A DNA stretch of 64,000 bases from JAPOXR01 sp963662395 (GCA_963662395.1 OY759511.1:2604001-2668000); one strand, 5' to 3'. Shown: positions 1 through 8,693, counted from the stretch's first letter. Program-made: numbers and translations. Notes: a model not told the origin generated them from the letters alone.

Positions 1-2
1 TG

Positions 3-959
3 GCCACCGGGGCCGGCACCGTCGCAACGATCCTGGTCAGGCGCGGGACATTGCAGGTCGGCAACTTCTTCGTGGTCGGCAACCAGCATGGAAAGGTCCG
101 GGCCATGTTCGACGAGAACCGGGAGAAGGTCGATGCTGCAACGCCATCGATGCCGGTCGAGGTGCTAGGCCTGAATGGCACCCCGCAGGCCGGTGATGTT
201 CTCAATGTCGTCGACAACCCGTCCCAGGCCCGCGAGATATCCGAGTATCGGCAGTCCCTGAACCGGAAGAAACGGGCGGCAGCCGGCGCCAACGCATCGC
301 TTGAGCAGCTCAGGATGATCCAGGAAGGCCGGGCGGAGAGCGCGGTCAGCGAGTTGCGGCTGGTCGTGAAGACGGATGTCCAGGGCTCTGCCGAGGCCAT
401 CGTGCAAGCGGTGGAGCGGATCGGCAACGAGGAGGTGAAGGTCCGGGTTCTGCATTCCGGGGTCGGGGCAATCTCGGAGACCGACATCAGCCTTGCCGAG
501 GCTTCCAGCGCCATCGTGATCGGGTTCAATATCAGGCCCAGCCAACTGTCGATGTCGCTGGCCGAAAAGAAGGGCGTTCCGATCCGGAACTACCGGATCA
601 TCTATGACCTGATTGACGATATCAGGAAGCTCGCATCCAACCTGCTGGAGGCGGAATACAGGGAAACCATCATCGGCAGCGCCGATGTCCTGGAGATCTT
701 CAACATTACCGGTGCCGGCACCGTTGCCGGCTGCCGGGTGTCGGATGGATCGGTCCGCAAATCGGCCGGTATCCGGCTCCTGCGCGACTCCGTGGTGGTC
801 CATGAAGGCCGCCTGAAATCCCTCAAGCGTTTCAAGGATGAAGTCGCAGAGGTGCGCGGTGGACAGGAATGCGGGATGGCCATCGAGAATTACGGGGACA
901 TCAAACCCGGCGACCGGATCGAAATCTACGAGCGCGAGGAAATCGAGCGCAGCCTGTGA
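3..959 (+). CDS. infB: Translation initiation factor IF-2, C-terminal part (5' truncated by window edge)
   Basis: The reading frame is open from base 3 and ends in TGA at 957-959, so the G domain lies outside the window. What is visible is the end of the EF-Tu-like domain II (GTVATILVRRG, then VGNFFVVG), the linker helix, the IF-2 domain III (VVKTDVQGSAEAI, VLHSGVGAISETD) and the final beta-barrel that in E. coli IF-2 binds fMet-tRNA (GTVAGCRVSDG, SLKRFKDEVAEV). IF-2 places initiator tRNA on the 30S subunit in the cytoplasm. In most Alphaproteobacteria rbfA and truB follow directly; here a phosphatase gene follows after a short gap, so the usual nusA-infB-rbfA string is broken on this side. 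Confidence 0.97.
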   Translation, partial: ATGAGTVATILVRRGTLQVGNFFVVGNQHGKVRAMFDENREKVDAATPSMPVEVLGLNGTPQAGDVLNVVDNPSQAREISEYRQSLNRKKRAAAGANASLEQLRMIQEGRAESAVSELRLVVKTDVQGSAEAIVQAVERIGNEEVKVRVLHSGVGAISETDISLAEASSAIVIGFNIRPSQLSMSLAEKKGVPIRNYRIIYDLIDDIRKLASNLLEAEYRETIIGSADVLEIFNITGAGTVAGCRVSDGSVRKSAGIRLLRDSVVVHEGRLKSLKRFKDEVAEVRGGQECGMAIENYGDIKPGDRIEIYEREEIERSL

Positions 960-978
960 TCCTTCCGGTCGAGACGGG

Positions 979-1848
979 ATGATCCTGGCCAGTGGCCAGG
1001 AGGAAATGCGTGATCATGTCACACCGAAACTGACCGTCTCCGGCTGGATGGAGCTGGAGACGGCGCTTCTGCCCGATCAGCGCATCTGCGCGATCGGTGA
1101 CGTGCACGGCATGTCGGCAAACCTGGCGGCGCTCCTGGAGTTCTTCGACCGGTGCCCGGAAGGAATCCGCGACAACATCCTGGTCTGCCTTGGCGACCTG
1201 GTCGACCGTGGCCCGGACAGCATAGGCGCCGTCGACATGGTCATGGCAACGCCGTCGCGGGCCTTCACCAGGGTTGTCCCGCTGATGGGCAATCATGAGC
1301 AGATGATGCGGTTGGCGCTGGCTGGCGACGAGTCCTACCATTGGGAATGCTGGCTCATGAATGGCGCCATCTCGACCATGAGAAACGTGGCGGATATCGA
1401 GGCGCTGATGAAGGGCCAGCAAGGAATCGCCGCTGGCCTGGCTGACGCGCTTGGCCCCGACAGGATGGACTGGCTGCGATCCCTCCACCCGCATGTGACG
1501 ATCGGAAACCTGCTTTTCGTGCATGCCGGGATCAGGAATGGCGCGCCGGTCGACTGGTTTCTCGGCAAGCCCTGGGACCGGCTCGAGGATGATCACTGGG
1601 CCTGGATCAGGGAAGGTTTCCTGGACAGCCCGGTCGAGGTCCCGGATCTGGTCGTGGTACACGGTCATACACCGGTGCATCGCTCCCCGGTGGAGCGTCT
1701 CGATGAAGAGCGTGATCTTGCCCTGCACATGCCACATGACGGGAAGATCAATCTCGATGGTGGAAGTGCCCTTTCCGGTTGCGTGACCGGCGCCGAATTC
1801 ACTGCCGGCCGCTGGCGCCTGGCGACGGCGGTAACCGGGCCGGGCTGA
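979..1848 (+). CDS. PP-family serine/threonine phosphatase-type metallophosphoesterase
   Basis: Calcineurin-like metallophosphoesterase of the bacterial PPP family. The dinuclear-metal motifs are in order: GDVHG, GDLVDRGPDS, GNHEQ, and later HAGI and VVHGHTP. It probably dephosphorylates phosphoproteins or small phosphoesters in the cytosol; the substrate cannot be read from sequence. Start is uncertain: ATG 979 gives 289 residues, while ATG 1006 lies only 2 nt after an AGGAGG (998-1003), which is too close for ideal initiation but would remove a poorly conserved leader. The gene follows infB by about 20 bp on the same strand and may be co-transcribed with it. Its 3' end is convergent with the Smr gene, leaving 3 bp between stops. 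Confidence 0.85.
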   Translation: MILASGQEEMRDHVTPKLTVSGWMELETALLPDQRICAIGDVHGMSANLAALLEFFDRCPEGIRDNILVCLGDLVDRGPDSIGAVDMVMATPSRAFTRVVPLMGNHEQMMRLALAGDESYHWECWLMNGAISTMRNVADIEALMKGQQGIAAGLADALGPDRMDWLRSLHPHVTIGNLLFVHAGIRNGAPVDWFLGKPWDRLEDDHWAWIREGFLDSPVEVPDLVVVHGHTPVHRSPVERLDEERDLALHMPHDGKINLDGGSALSGCVTGAEFTAGRWRLATAVTGPG

Positions 1849-1851
1849 ACG

Positions 1852-2556
1852 TCACTGCCGGCCGGGAGCCTGGTTCCTCTCCTGCCTGAGATAGACATAG
1901 AAGGCGCCGCTTCCCCCATGCACGGCATGGGCGCCCTGGAAATGCTGGACAATGTCGGACAGGGGTTTCTGTCCCAGCCAGACCGGCACGCTCTTGCGCA
2001 GGACCCCGGGACAGCGGAAGCTCTCCTCGTCCCGTGACCGGTTGCCCTTGCCGCTGATCACCAGCGCCAGCCTGACGCGTGCCGCCCGGCATTCGTTGAG
2101 AAACCGTTTCAGGTTTCGCTCGGCCTGGTTGCGATCCAGCCCGTGCAGATCGATGATTCGCTGCGGTTCAGCCCGGCCGGAATTGAGCCGCCTCGCCAGT
2201 TTGCGATCGATGGTGCTGCCGGACCGGGCCCGCTGCGCGTGTCCCCTTGTCGCAGCCTCCTTTTTCCTGCCGGCATCGGGCGGGTTGACAGCCTCCTTCC
2301 CGGCTTCCGCCTCGCCGGAGCCGAGTGGCCGTCCTTCGACAAAGTCCGCCCAATCCTGTTCCTCGCTGCGCTCAAGGGCTCGGCCGGTGGCCTTCCACCC
2401 TGCTGTCGTGGCGTCCACTCCCGCCTTCTTCCCGCCATCCGGCACCCCGGAGACCTCCGGGTTGCCTGCAATCCCGGCGGGCGAAGCCGGTGTTTTCGAG
2501 AAACGAAGCCAGTCCTCGACTTCCTCGGCAGTCGGAGAGCGTCCGCGGGAAGTCAT
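1852..2556 (-). CDS. Smr/MutS2-type domain protein
   Basis: A 234-residue protein with a low-complexity N-terminal half (charged, with Gly/Pro/Ala) and a C-terminal Smr domain. The Smr signature is IIDLHGLDRNQAER, then LVISGKG, and a terminal SGAFYVYLR. Smr domains outside MutS2 are small nucleic-acid-binding or nicking modules; the role of the free-standing alphaproteobacterial protein is not established. In many Alphaproteobacteria this gene lies downstream of mltA and near tim44 and fxsA. Here Tim44 is 68 bp upstream on the same strand and mltA is missing. Confidence 0.87.
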   Translation of the reverse strand: MTSRGRSPTAEEVEDWLRFSKTPASPAGIAGNPEVSGVPDGGKKAGVDATTAGWKATGRALERSEEQDWADFVEGRPLGSGEAEAGKEAVNPPDAGRKKEAATRGHAQRARSGSTIDRKLARRLNSGRAEPQRIIDLHGLDRNQAERNLKRFLNECRAARVRLALVISGKGNRSRDEESFRCPGVLRKSVPVWLGQKPLSDIVQHFQGAHAVHGGSGAFYVYLRQERNQAPGRQ

Positions 2557-2624
2557 CTTCGCCCACCTGGTCCCGAAGACCTGCCAATTCCCGGAGATGC
2601 TGTCAATTCGAGGCCGGCTTCGGT

Positions 2625-3287
2625 CTATTCGCCGGTGGCAACGAGCTCCCAGTTCGGGTCGTTGCTTCCCATGTGCCGGGCAAATATCCAGCTGTCACGC
2701 TGGCGCCTGACAGTGTTGGGGTCACCTTCAATCACCTCGCCATCGGAATCGGTCACGCAGGAGGTGACCTCCCCGACAAATTCCATTCCGATTTCCGCCC
2801 TCGAGGTCGAGGAGTCGAATTCGGCCGAGACCAGCCTGGTCTCCCGCAACCCGACGAAGCTGGCCTGGTAGTTGTGGCCCTCGCTGGCACGGGCATCGAT
2901 GGTCTGTTCGAATGAATTGTAGACTTCCGTCGTCAGGATAGGCCGGAGATCCTCGATTTCGCCCTTGGCAAAGCCGATCAGGATCATCTCGTAGGCACCG
3001 CGGGCACCGTTGACGAATTCCTCGACACTGAAGCCGCGCTCGGATTCCTTCATGGCGGCCAGCGCCTTGGCGGTGGGCGAGCCGGAATCGGCAAATTGCG
3101 AAATCTCGAAGTCGATGACCGCATCCTCGGGCTCGGCCTGGCGCGGCATCGGGCCTGGCGAGCGCGATTTCGGAGCATGCGGGTTCTCGTAACCGTCCCT
3201 CGAGCCCAGCGTGTTGCGGAGCCTGAAGATCAGGTAGATGGCAACCGCTGCCAGCGCAATCAACTGCAATAAGGAGTTGCCCATCAC
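2625..3287 (-). CDS. Tim44-like domain, membrane-anchored protein
   Basis: A 220-residue protein that begins with an N-terminal transmembrane segment (LLQLIALAAVAIYLIFRL), followed by a Pro/Arg-rich linker and a Tim44/TimA-like domain (about residues 75-220) carrying the typical LRPILTTEVYNSFEQ segment. Bacterial TimA proteins are inner-membrane-associated and are thought to act in membrane-protein biogenesis. The N-terminal anchor and overall length fit the bacterial family. It is transcribed divergently from fxsA, with about 100 bp between starts, the usual arrangement in this group. Confidence 0.88.
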   Translation of the reverse strand: MMGNSLLQLIALAAVAIYLIFRLRNTLGSRDGYENPHAPKSRSPGPMPRQAEPEDAVIDFEISQFADSGSPTAKALAAMKESERGFSVEEFVNGARGAYEMILIGFAKGEIEDLRPILTTEVYNSFEQTIDARASEGHNYQASFVGLRETRLVSAEFDSSTSRAEIGMEFVGEVTSCVTDSDGEVIEGDPNTVRRQRDSWIFARHMGSNDPNWELVATGE

Positions 3288-3394
3288 CTGTCCCTTTTCA
3301 GGCCATCTTAAAATGCGTGGCCGGAATTCCTATGTAGGGAAAAGAATCCTGCCTGTCCACCAGTGCAGGGAACCATTAGTTGAAAGTCAGACGA

Positions 3395-3850
3395 ATGCGC
3401 CTCCTGTTTCTCCTGCTCATCGTGCCGCTGGTCGAAATCGGCCTGTTCATCCAGGTCGGGGGCGCGGTCGGATTGTGGCCAACCCTGCTGATCGTGGTGG
3501 TCACGGCGATCATCGGCTCCATGCTGTTGCGAACGCAGGGTCTGCGGGTCTTCGCCAAGATTCACCAGTCGGCAGCCGCCGGGAGGGACCCCGCAATTCC
3601 CCTGTTGCACGGGGTCATGATCTTCGTATCGGCACTGCTGCTCCTGACCCCCGGATTCTTTACCGATGCGGCCGGGTTTGCCCTGCTGTTTCCCCGCGTC
3701 CGGGAATTCGTGATCAGCATCGGCCGCGCGGCCATCATTTCGAATGCCGGCACATTTGCCGAATACCAGTCGCGCGGCCAGCCCGGTCCGGCGGATGTCA
3801 TCATCGAGGGCCGCGCCCATGATGTCGATGCCGACGAGCCCCGGAATTGA
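3395..3850 (+). CDS. fxsA: FxsA family inner-membrane protein
   Basis: A 151-residue membrane protein from ATG 3395; an upstream in-frame TTG at 3380 would add five residues. The FxsA family pattern is clear: the N-terminal segment FLLLIVPLVEIGLFIQVG, then GLWPTLLIVVVTAIIGSMLLR, QGLRVFAKI, and a third segment ending LLLTPGFFTDAAGFALL. FxsA in E. coli modulates F exclusion of phage T7; its cellular function is otherwise unclear. The conserved neighbour tim44 is divergent just upstream. The secB gene that often sits nearby is not present. Confidence 0.9.
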   Translation: MRLLFLLLIVPLVEIGLFIQVGGAVGLWPTLLIVVVTAIIGSMLLRTQGLRVFAKIHQSAAAGRDPAIPLLHGVMIFVSALLLLTPGFFTDAAGFALLFPRVREFVISIGRAAIISNAGTFAEYQSRGQPGPADVIIEGRAHDVDADEPRN

Positions 3851-3974
3851 CACCGCCGCCGGATGGCGATCTCCGGCAACAGGGATCCGAGAGCGCTGAA
3901 GGCCCCGCTCGGCGGATTTGCTGCCGGCTGCGTCTCGTGACGCCGCTGCCAGCCAGGCCCTGCCAACGCCCCTT

Positions 3975-5534
3975 CTAGTGGCCCCGCCTGGTATGTGTAG
4001 CCGATCGCCGGTAATGTCCCTGGACGATGCGGTCGATGACCATGGCGCAGAACAGGATGGCCAGGCCAGCCAGCATCCCCTGGCCCTTGGCGGCATATTG
4101 CAGGGCGACGAGCACATCCTGGCCCAGACCCTTGGCGCCGATGAGCGATGCGATGACCACCATTGACAGGCACATCAGGATGGTCTGGTTGACCCCGGTC
4201 ATGATTGACGGCATGGCCAGCGGAATCTCGATGTCCCGCAGCAGGGTCCACCGGGTGCAGCCAAAGGCGACCGCCGCCTCCTTGGTGTTTTCGGGAACGC
4301 CGCGGATCCCCAGCGCGGTCAGGCGGATCACCGGCGGCATGCCGAATATCAGCGTTGCCAGCACCCCCGGCGGTTTGCCGGTGCCGAAAAAGGCGATGAT
4401 CGGAATCAGGTAGACGAAGGCAGGCATGGTTTGCATGAAGTCGAGCACCGGCAAGGCGGCGTTGTAGGCTCGCTGGTTCTTGCCGAACCAGATCCCGAGC
4501 GGAATTCCGAGCAGGACGCACAGGAAAGCTGCCGCACCGAGCAGCGAGACCGTTATCATGCTGGTCTCCCACAACCCGAACAGGGCCAGGTAGGCGAGGG
4601 CGGCGCAGGAAAATACCGCCACGCGGGGCCCGGCCAGGCGCCAGGCCACGACGATGATCACGATCATCACCACCGGCCAGGGCGTGTCGACAAACACCGT
4701 CTCGAGACCGTTCAGCACCACGGTGATGGCGTTGACAATGCCATCGAAGGCACCGGCGCCGGCCACCGAGAGCCAGTCGAAGGCGCCATCGAGCCAGGTG
4801 GATATCGGGGAGTAGAACTGCCTCTTGTCCACCGGGAAACCCAGCAGGTAGGGCTCGAGGGCCGGATCGATGCGGCCGACCGTGAACCGGTAGAGAGTGA
4901 GTGGCACGATCGCCAGCCACAGTATGGCCCCGAGCCCCGCCCGGACCCAGTTGAATCCGGAGGCGGTGCCGACCGGGTCTGCCCTCCACTTCAGATACTG
5001 CCTTTCGTAGAGCAGGTTGCCGTAGAAGCCCTGCAATACCCGCAGGCCGGTCAGCAGGGCGAGTCCGGTCAGCAGGATCGTTGTCGCCCCTTGCGCCGCC
5101 AGCGCCGCTTCGGCAGCCACGCGTTCGGCAACCTTGTCGAGATTGTCGGCCCGTTTCAGCAGCGATACCGCGTCGGGGTCGCCGGCGAGCCTTGCTGCTT
5201 CATACCTGGTGAGGAATTCGTTCTTCTTCTCGGTGAGCGTCTCCAGCCTCGCCAGCTTGTCGGCGCCAAGATCGCCCCACCAGCCCCTGCCGATCTGGAC
5301 AAGGGCCAGCACGTCGAGAATCAGGAAGGTCCAGAAATACCCCCACAACCCGCGTGCAGCGCCCCAGAATGGTCCGACCGCTGCCGCCGACATGTTCCAT
5401 GACCATGGAAACCGGGAAGCAGATTCAATCTTCTCGAATTCACGGGCGTAGTAGTCGTGGCTGCTGCCGACAAATTGCGTGATTGTCGTGCCGGTATCGC
5501 CGGTTCGTGTCCCGGTATCGATGTTCTGCATCAT
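3975..5534 (-). CDS. Quaternary amine (glycine betaine/choline/proline-betaine type) ABC transporter permease
   Basis: A 519-residue ProW/ChoW-like permease. The C-terminal part (about residues 270-500) is the binding-protein-dependent transport core with several membrane helices and the EAA-loop region (ENTKEAAVAFGCTRWTLLRDIEIPLAMPS, quoted in parts: ENTKEAAVAFGCTR, then LLRDIEIPLAMPS). The N-terminal 270 residues are an extension compared with E. coli ProW (354 residues), with two or three further hydrophobic segments and a charged helical stretch (residues about 75-125). It overlaps the upstream ATPase stop by 4 bp (5531-5534), so the two are translationally coupled. It forms the transmembrane pore working with the ATPase and the binding protein encoded at 7737-8693. 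Confidence 0.9.
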   Translation of the reverse strand: MMQNIDTGTRTGDTGTTITQFVGSSHDYYAREFEKIESASRFPWSWNMSAAAVGPFWGAARGLWGYFWTFLILDVLALVQIGRGWWGDLGADKLARLETLTEKKNEFLTRYEAARLAGDPDAVSLLKRADNLDKVAERVAAEAALAAQGATTILLTGLALLTGLRVLQGFYGNLLYERQYLKWRADPVGTASGFNWVRAGLGAILWLAIVPLTLYRFTVGRIDPALEPYLLGFPVDKRQFYSPISTWLDGAFDWLSVAGAGAFDGIVNAITVVLNGLETVFVDTPWPVVMIVIIVVAWRLAGPRVAVFSCAALAYLALFGLWETSMITVSLLGAAAFLCVLLGIPLGIWFGKNQRAYNAALPVLDFMQTMPAFVYLIPIIAFFGTGKPPGVLATLIFGMPPVIRLTALGIRGVPENTKEAAVAFGCTRWTLLRDIEIPLAMPSIMTGVNQTILMCLSMVVIASLIGAKGLGQDVLVALQYAAKGQGMLAGLAILFCAMVIDRIVQGHYRRSATHTRRGH

Positions 5535-6601
5535 TTGTCACCACCCTTGATTCCCTTGAGAAGCGTTGCCTTGCCGACCACGCCAACCTCCTTCTCCCCG
5601 TCAGTGATCACGATGGGCTGCGGGGTCTTGATCGAGATGTCGATCAGGGTGTTCAGATCGACATCATGCGATGCTCTCGGGGCCTGCCCGAGATCCTCGC
5701 CCGGGCCGGGCCGGAAACTGTCGATGGGCTCCATGATCGAATGTGCGAAGAGAAGCTTGAGAGTCGATATTCCCTCCACGAAATCCCGCACGTAATCGTC
5801 GACCGGGTTGGTGACGATCTCTTCCGGTGTGCCGATCTGCACGATCCGGCCATCCTTCATGATCGCGATCCTGCTGCCGATGCGAATCGCCTCGTCCAGA
5901 TCATGGGTGATGAAGACCGTGGTCTTGTCCAGCTCGGCCGACAATTCCAGGAACTGCTCCTGCAGCTGGCGCCGGATCAGCGGATCCAGGGCGGAAAACG
6001 GCTCATCCATCAACAGCACTTCCGGGTCCGAGGCAAGCGCCCGGGCAAGCCCGACCCGCTGCTGCATCCCACCCGACAATTCGCTGGGGAAGCGGTCCTC
6101 GTAGCCGTCGAGATTGACCAGGCTAAGGCATCGCTGCGAGACCTCCCAGCGTCTCGATTTGGGCTCTCCCTGGACCTGCAGCGGAAAGGCGACATTGTCG
6201 CGGACCGTCCGGTGCGGAAACAGCGCCATGTGCTGGAATACCATGCCGATCTGCGTGGCCCGCAACTCCCGCAACTCGTTGCCGCCAAGCGCAAGCACGT
6301 CGCGGCCGAGCACCTCGATAGCGCCGGCGGTCGGTTCGATCAGCCGGTTGATATGGCGCACCATGGTGGATTTGCCGGATCCCGACAATCCCATGACACA
6401 GAAGATTTCCCCCCGGAAGACCTCGAAGGAGCAATCGGCAATGCCGACCACGCATTCGAACCGGTCCAGCACTTCCGGCTTGCCGAGACCTTCCTCGTTG
6501 ATGGCCGACATTGCCTCGTCGACCCGGGCGCCGAATATCTTCCACACGCCCCGAAACCTGATGACGGGATCAGTCAATTCTCCATGCTCCATTCTGTCCA
6601 A
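5531..6601 (-). CDS. Quaternary amine ABC transporter ATP-binding protein (ProV-like)
   Basis: A 356-residue ATPase of the glycine betaine/proline importer family. It starts with the family N-terminal extension (VWKIFG at about 19-24), then Walker A GLSGSGKST (71-79), Q-loop MVFQHMALFPHR, signature LSGGMQQRVGLARAL, Walker B VLLMDEPFSALD and the H-loop VFITHDLDEA. A C-terminal regulatory segment ends in a half CBS-like stretch (PQPIVITDGEKEVGVVGK). It powers import at the inner membrane. First gene of the minus-strand pair with the permease. The divergent hydrolase gene begins 95 bp away, so the two transcription units probably share a regulatory region. Confidence 0.93.
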   Translation of the reverse strand: MDRMEHGELTDPVIRFRGVWKIFGARVDEAMSAINEEGLGKPEVLDRFECVVGIADCSFEVFRGEIFCVMGLSGSGKSTMVRHINRLIEPTAGAIEVLGRDVLALGGNELRELRATQIGMVFQHMALFPHRTVRDNVAFPLQVQGEPKSRRWEVSQRCLSLVNLDGYEDRFPSELSGGMQQRVGLARALASDPEVLLMDEPFSALDPLIRRQLQEQFLELSAELDKTTVFITHDLDEAIRIGSRIAIMKDGRIVQIGTPEEIVTNPVDDYVRDFVEGISTLKLLFAHSIMEPIDSFRPGPGEDLGQAPRASHDVDLNTLIDISIKTPQPIVITDGEKEVGVVGKATLLKGIKGGDK

Positions 6602-6632
6602 TCCTGTTTGCTGTCATGGCCCAATTCGTGCT

Positions 6633-6660
6633 TTGGAGCGGGTATCGCCGATGATAATAT
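6633..6660 (+). promoter_or_regulatory. Candidate sigma-70 type promoter for the amidinotransferase-fold hydrolase gene
   Basis: TTGGAG at 6633-6638 and TAATAT at 6655-6660 are separated by 16 bp, placing a start point near 6667 and a leader of about 30 nt before the ATG at 6697. It lies in the 95-bp divergent gap with the proV-like gene. It rests on motif match alone. Confidence 0.35.
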
Positions 6661-6696
6661 GCTGGCCGATAATCTCAAACCGCGAGACCTGAAACC

Positions 6697-7590
6697 ATGG
6701 ACACTGCCTCTCCCGAACCGCGCCGATGGGGAATCAGCAACGACTACGGACCGCTCAGGGACGTGCTCCTTGGTGTCCCTGAATACTATCGCTGGATCGA
6801 TGCCGGTCCGATCACGATGCGCACACTGAACAACCAGGAGCACACCGGGGTGGAGTTCAACCTCCAGACGGCGATGTCGCAACACGCCGAGATGGTGTCG
6901 ATCTATGAATCCAATGGTGTCAGATGCCACTTTCTCGACTCCGACGAGGTTCTCCACCGCAATTTCTTCGCCCGTGATTCAAGCGCGATGACTCCCTGGG
7001 GCGCCCTCATCTGCCACATGCAGCTGAAGTGCCGGCGCGCCGACTACGTTACCGCCATCCGCTTCTACCAGGAAAACGACATTCCGATCTGGAACTATGC
7101 CAGCGCCGGACATTTCGAGGGCGGCGACTTCAACATCCTCGAGCCCGGATTCGTCCTGATCGGCCATTGCGGCGAGCGCTCCGAGAGGGTCGGCTCCGAA
7201 CAGGTGGCGGCCATGGTGGCGGATGAAGGATGGGAGGCGGTTGTGGTGCCGATCTCGAGGGAGTTCGTGCACATGGACGGGCTGGTGGTGCCGCTGGCAC
7301 CGAAGCTGCTCGTGGCCTGTGTCGAGGCGATGGAGGATTGGGTTGTGGCGCTCTTGCACGGGCGCGGCTTCGAGTTCATCGAGGTCGGCTATTCCGAGGC
7401 ACGGAATCTCGGTGTCAACCTGGTTTCGCTCGGCAATGATCGCGTGCTGTCGATGCGCGGCTCGGAGAATCTGAATTCCCGCATGCGGGCCATGGGGTTC
7501 GAAGTGTTCGATCCCGACATGTCGATGTTCACGCTGGGCGGCGGCGGTGTCCACTGCCTGTGCCAGGCGCTGTGCCGGGACGAGGCATGA
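6697..7590 (+). CDS. Arginine deiminase / dimethylarginine dimethylaminohydrolase superfamily protein
   Basis: A 297-residue guanidino-group-modifying enzyme fold (DDAH/ADI/amidinotransferase superfamily). Active-site motifs are visible: the Asp-bearing RDSSAMTPWG, the FEGGDF loop (about residues 145-150), the catalytic His in HMDGLVVPL, and the nucleophile Cys near the C terminus in GGGGVHCLCQAL. Such enzymes hydrolyse or transfer from guanidino compounds, with a covalent cysteine intermediate. The gene is nested in a quaternary-amine transporter locus, so the substrate may be a guanidino or methylated amine compound imported by it; that is an inference. ATG 6697 gives a normal family length. 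Confidence 0.85.
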   Translation: MDTASPEPRRWGISNDYGPLRDVLLGVPEYYRWIDAGPITMRTLNNQEHTGVEFNLQTAMSQHAEMVSIYESNGVRCHFLDSDEVLHRNFFARDSSAMTPWGALICHMQLKCRRADYVTAIRFYQENDIPIWNYASAGHFEGGDFNILEPGFVLIGHCGERSERVGSEQVAAMVADEGWEAVVVPISREFVHMDGLVVPLAPKLLVACVEAMEDWVVALLHGRGFEFIEVGYSEARNLGVNLVSLGNDRVLSMRGSENLNSRMRAMGFEVFDPDMSMFTLGGGGVHCLCQALCRDEA

Positions 7591-7598
7591 CGTGACCC

Positions 7599-7631
7599 GG
7601 AATGGGCGACACCGCCGGTTGCGCCCATTCC
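7599..7631. terminator. Inverted repeat after the hydrolase gene (first of two)
   Basis: A perfect 10-bp stem, GGAATGGGCG (7599-7608) pairing with CGCCCATTCC (7622-7631), begins 8 bp after the hydrolase stop. It lies between convergent genes and has no long T-tract, so it could act as a transcription terminator or an mRNA 3'-end stabiliser. Confidence 0.55.
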
Positions 7632-7645
7632 CGTTGCCGGTTTTC

Positions 7646-7679
7646 GGCGAATGCCGCGCCGCAAGACGCGGCATTCGCC
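7646..7679. terminator. Strong bidirectional hairpin between convergent genes (second of two)
   Basis: A perfect 13-bp stem, GGCGAATGCCGCG (7646-7658) with CGCGGCATTCGCC (7667-7679), and an 8-nt loop. TTTT precedes the left arm at 7641-7644, which becomes AAAA on the minus-strand transcript after the arm. It sits between the hydrolase (plus) and the binding protein (minus) and most likely serves both directions. Confidence 0.65.
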
Positions 7680-7736
7680 CCTGAATCCTCCGACCCTTCC
7701 CCGTAGCCCTGCGGGAAGGGGCAAGGCTCGCCCGGC

Positions 7737-8693
7737 CTATTTCAGCCAGGAGTCCACGAGCGCCGAATTATCCTGCACCCACTGCGCCGCATACTCATCC
7801 GGGTCGGCCTTCTCCACCACGATGGCGTGGGTCATGCCGGAGACCAAGTCGGTGGACAGCTTGACATTGCCGAGCACCGCGGCGGCTTCCGGATGAGTCT
7901 CCTCGAGCGATGTCGCGTAATGAACATGCAGGTAGGCGAGGTCCCAGGCGACCGGAGCATCCGATTTTTCGAGCCATTCCGGATCGTCGGTCGGCTGGAT
8001 GACATTCCACATGGCCGCGTCATATGGCGGCTCTTCCAGGATCACCAGGTCATGCAGGGCAAAGATGTGGTTGGGCGTGTAACAGTAGAAGACGTGATCC
8101 TCATCCTTGGCAACCGCGGAGTCGACACCGGCCATGGCCAGCGTTTCGTCCATCTCCAGGAGTTCCATGGTCTCGTCATACCCATAGCTTTTTGCACGAA
8201 CCTTCTCGACATTTGTCGAGGCCCAACCGGCTGCGCCGATCCAGACTTCGCCCAGCCCGTCGCCATTGGTGTCGAAATGGCTCGCAATGTCCGGATCTGC
8301 CAGATCGGAGATATGGGTAATTCCGGTGCGTTCGGCAGTGGCTGCGGTCACGCACATTCCCTGGAATGATGGCACCCCGTTGGGGTTCATCCTGACCGTT
8401 CCCTTCGTATTCACGAATTTCTCAACCAGGTTGACCTGGTTGGGCAGCCAGACTTCCGGGTGCACGTGCATGCTTCCGGAGTCCATGGCCTCGAATATGA
8501 TCGGGTTGGTGCCGTTCTGGAGATCGACCTCAAGCCCGAGATTATCCTCGAGGACCACCTTGAGAATACTCGCGGTCGCCGCAACTGACGGCCAGTTGGG
8601 AACACCGATTACGATATCTGCAGCCTGGGCCGACATCGCGCTGGCCGACAACAGCGCTGCGCCCAGAGCCGTTCGCAATTTTGGAGTCTTCAT
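7737..8693 (-). CDS. Quaternary amine ABC transporter substrate-binding protein (ProX/OpuAC type)
   Basis: A 318-residue periplasmic binding protein. The signal peptide ends near ALLSASAMSAQA (residues about 1-24), followed by the OpuAC/ProX fold beginning DIVIGVPNWPS, with HVHPEVWLPNQ and many aromatic residues suited to a cation-pi cage for a quaternary ammonium group. A good SD (AGGGGA) lies before the ATG. It is transcribed apart from its permease and ATPase (3975-6601), separated by the plus-strand hydrolase gene, an unusual split of one transporter into two minus-strand units. Confidence 0.91.
   Translation of the reverse strand: MKTPKLRTALGAALLSASAMSAQAADIVIGVPNWPSVAATASILKVVLEDNLGLEVDLQNGTNPIIFEAMDSGSMHVHPEVWLPNQVNLVEKFVNTKGTVRMNPNGVPSFQGMCVTAATAERTGITHISDLADPDIASHFDTNGDGLGEVWIGAAGWASTNVEKVRAKSYGYDETMELLEMDETLAMAGVDSAVAKDEDHVFYCYTPNHIFALHDLVILEEPPYDAAMWNVIQPTDDPEWLEKSDAPVAWDLAYLHVHYATSLEETHPEAAAVLGNVKLSTDLVSGMTHAIVVEKADPDEYAAQWVQDNSALVDSWLK

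Noticed and set aside
838..978. Upstream start of the metallophosphoesterase inside infB
   Set aside because: The extended part is a frame-shifted reading of infB; family length is reached from 979 or 1006.
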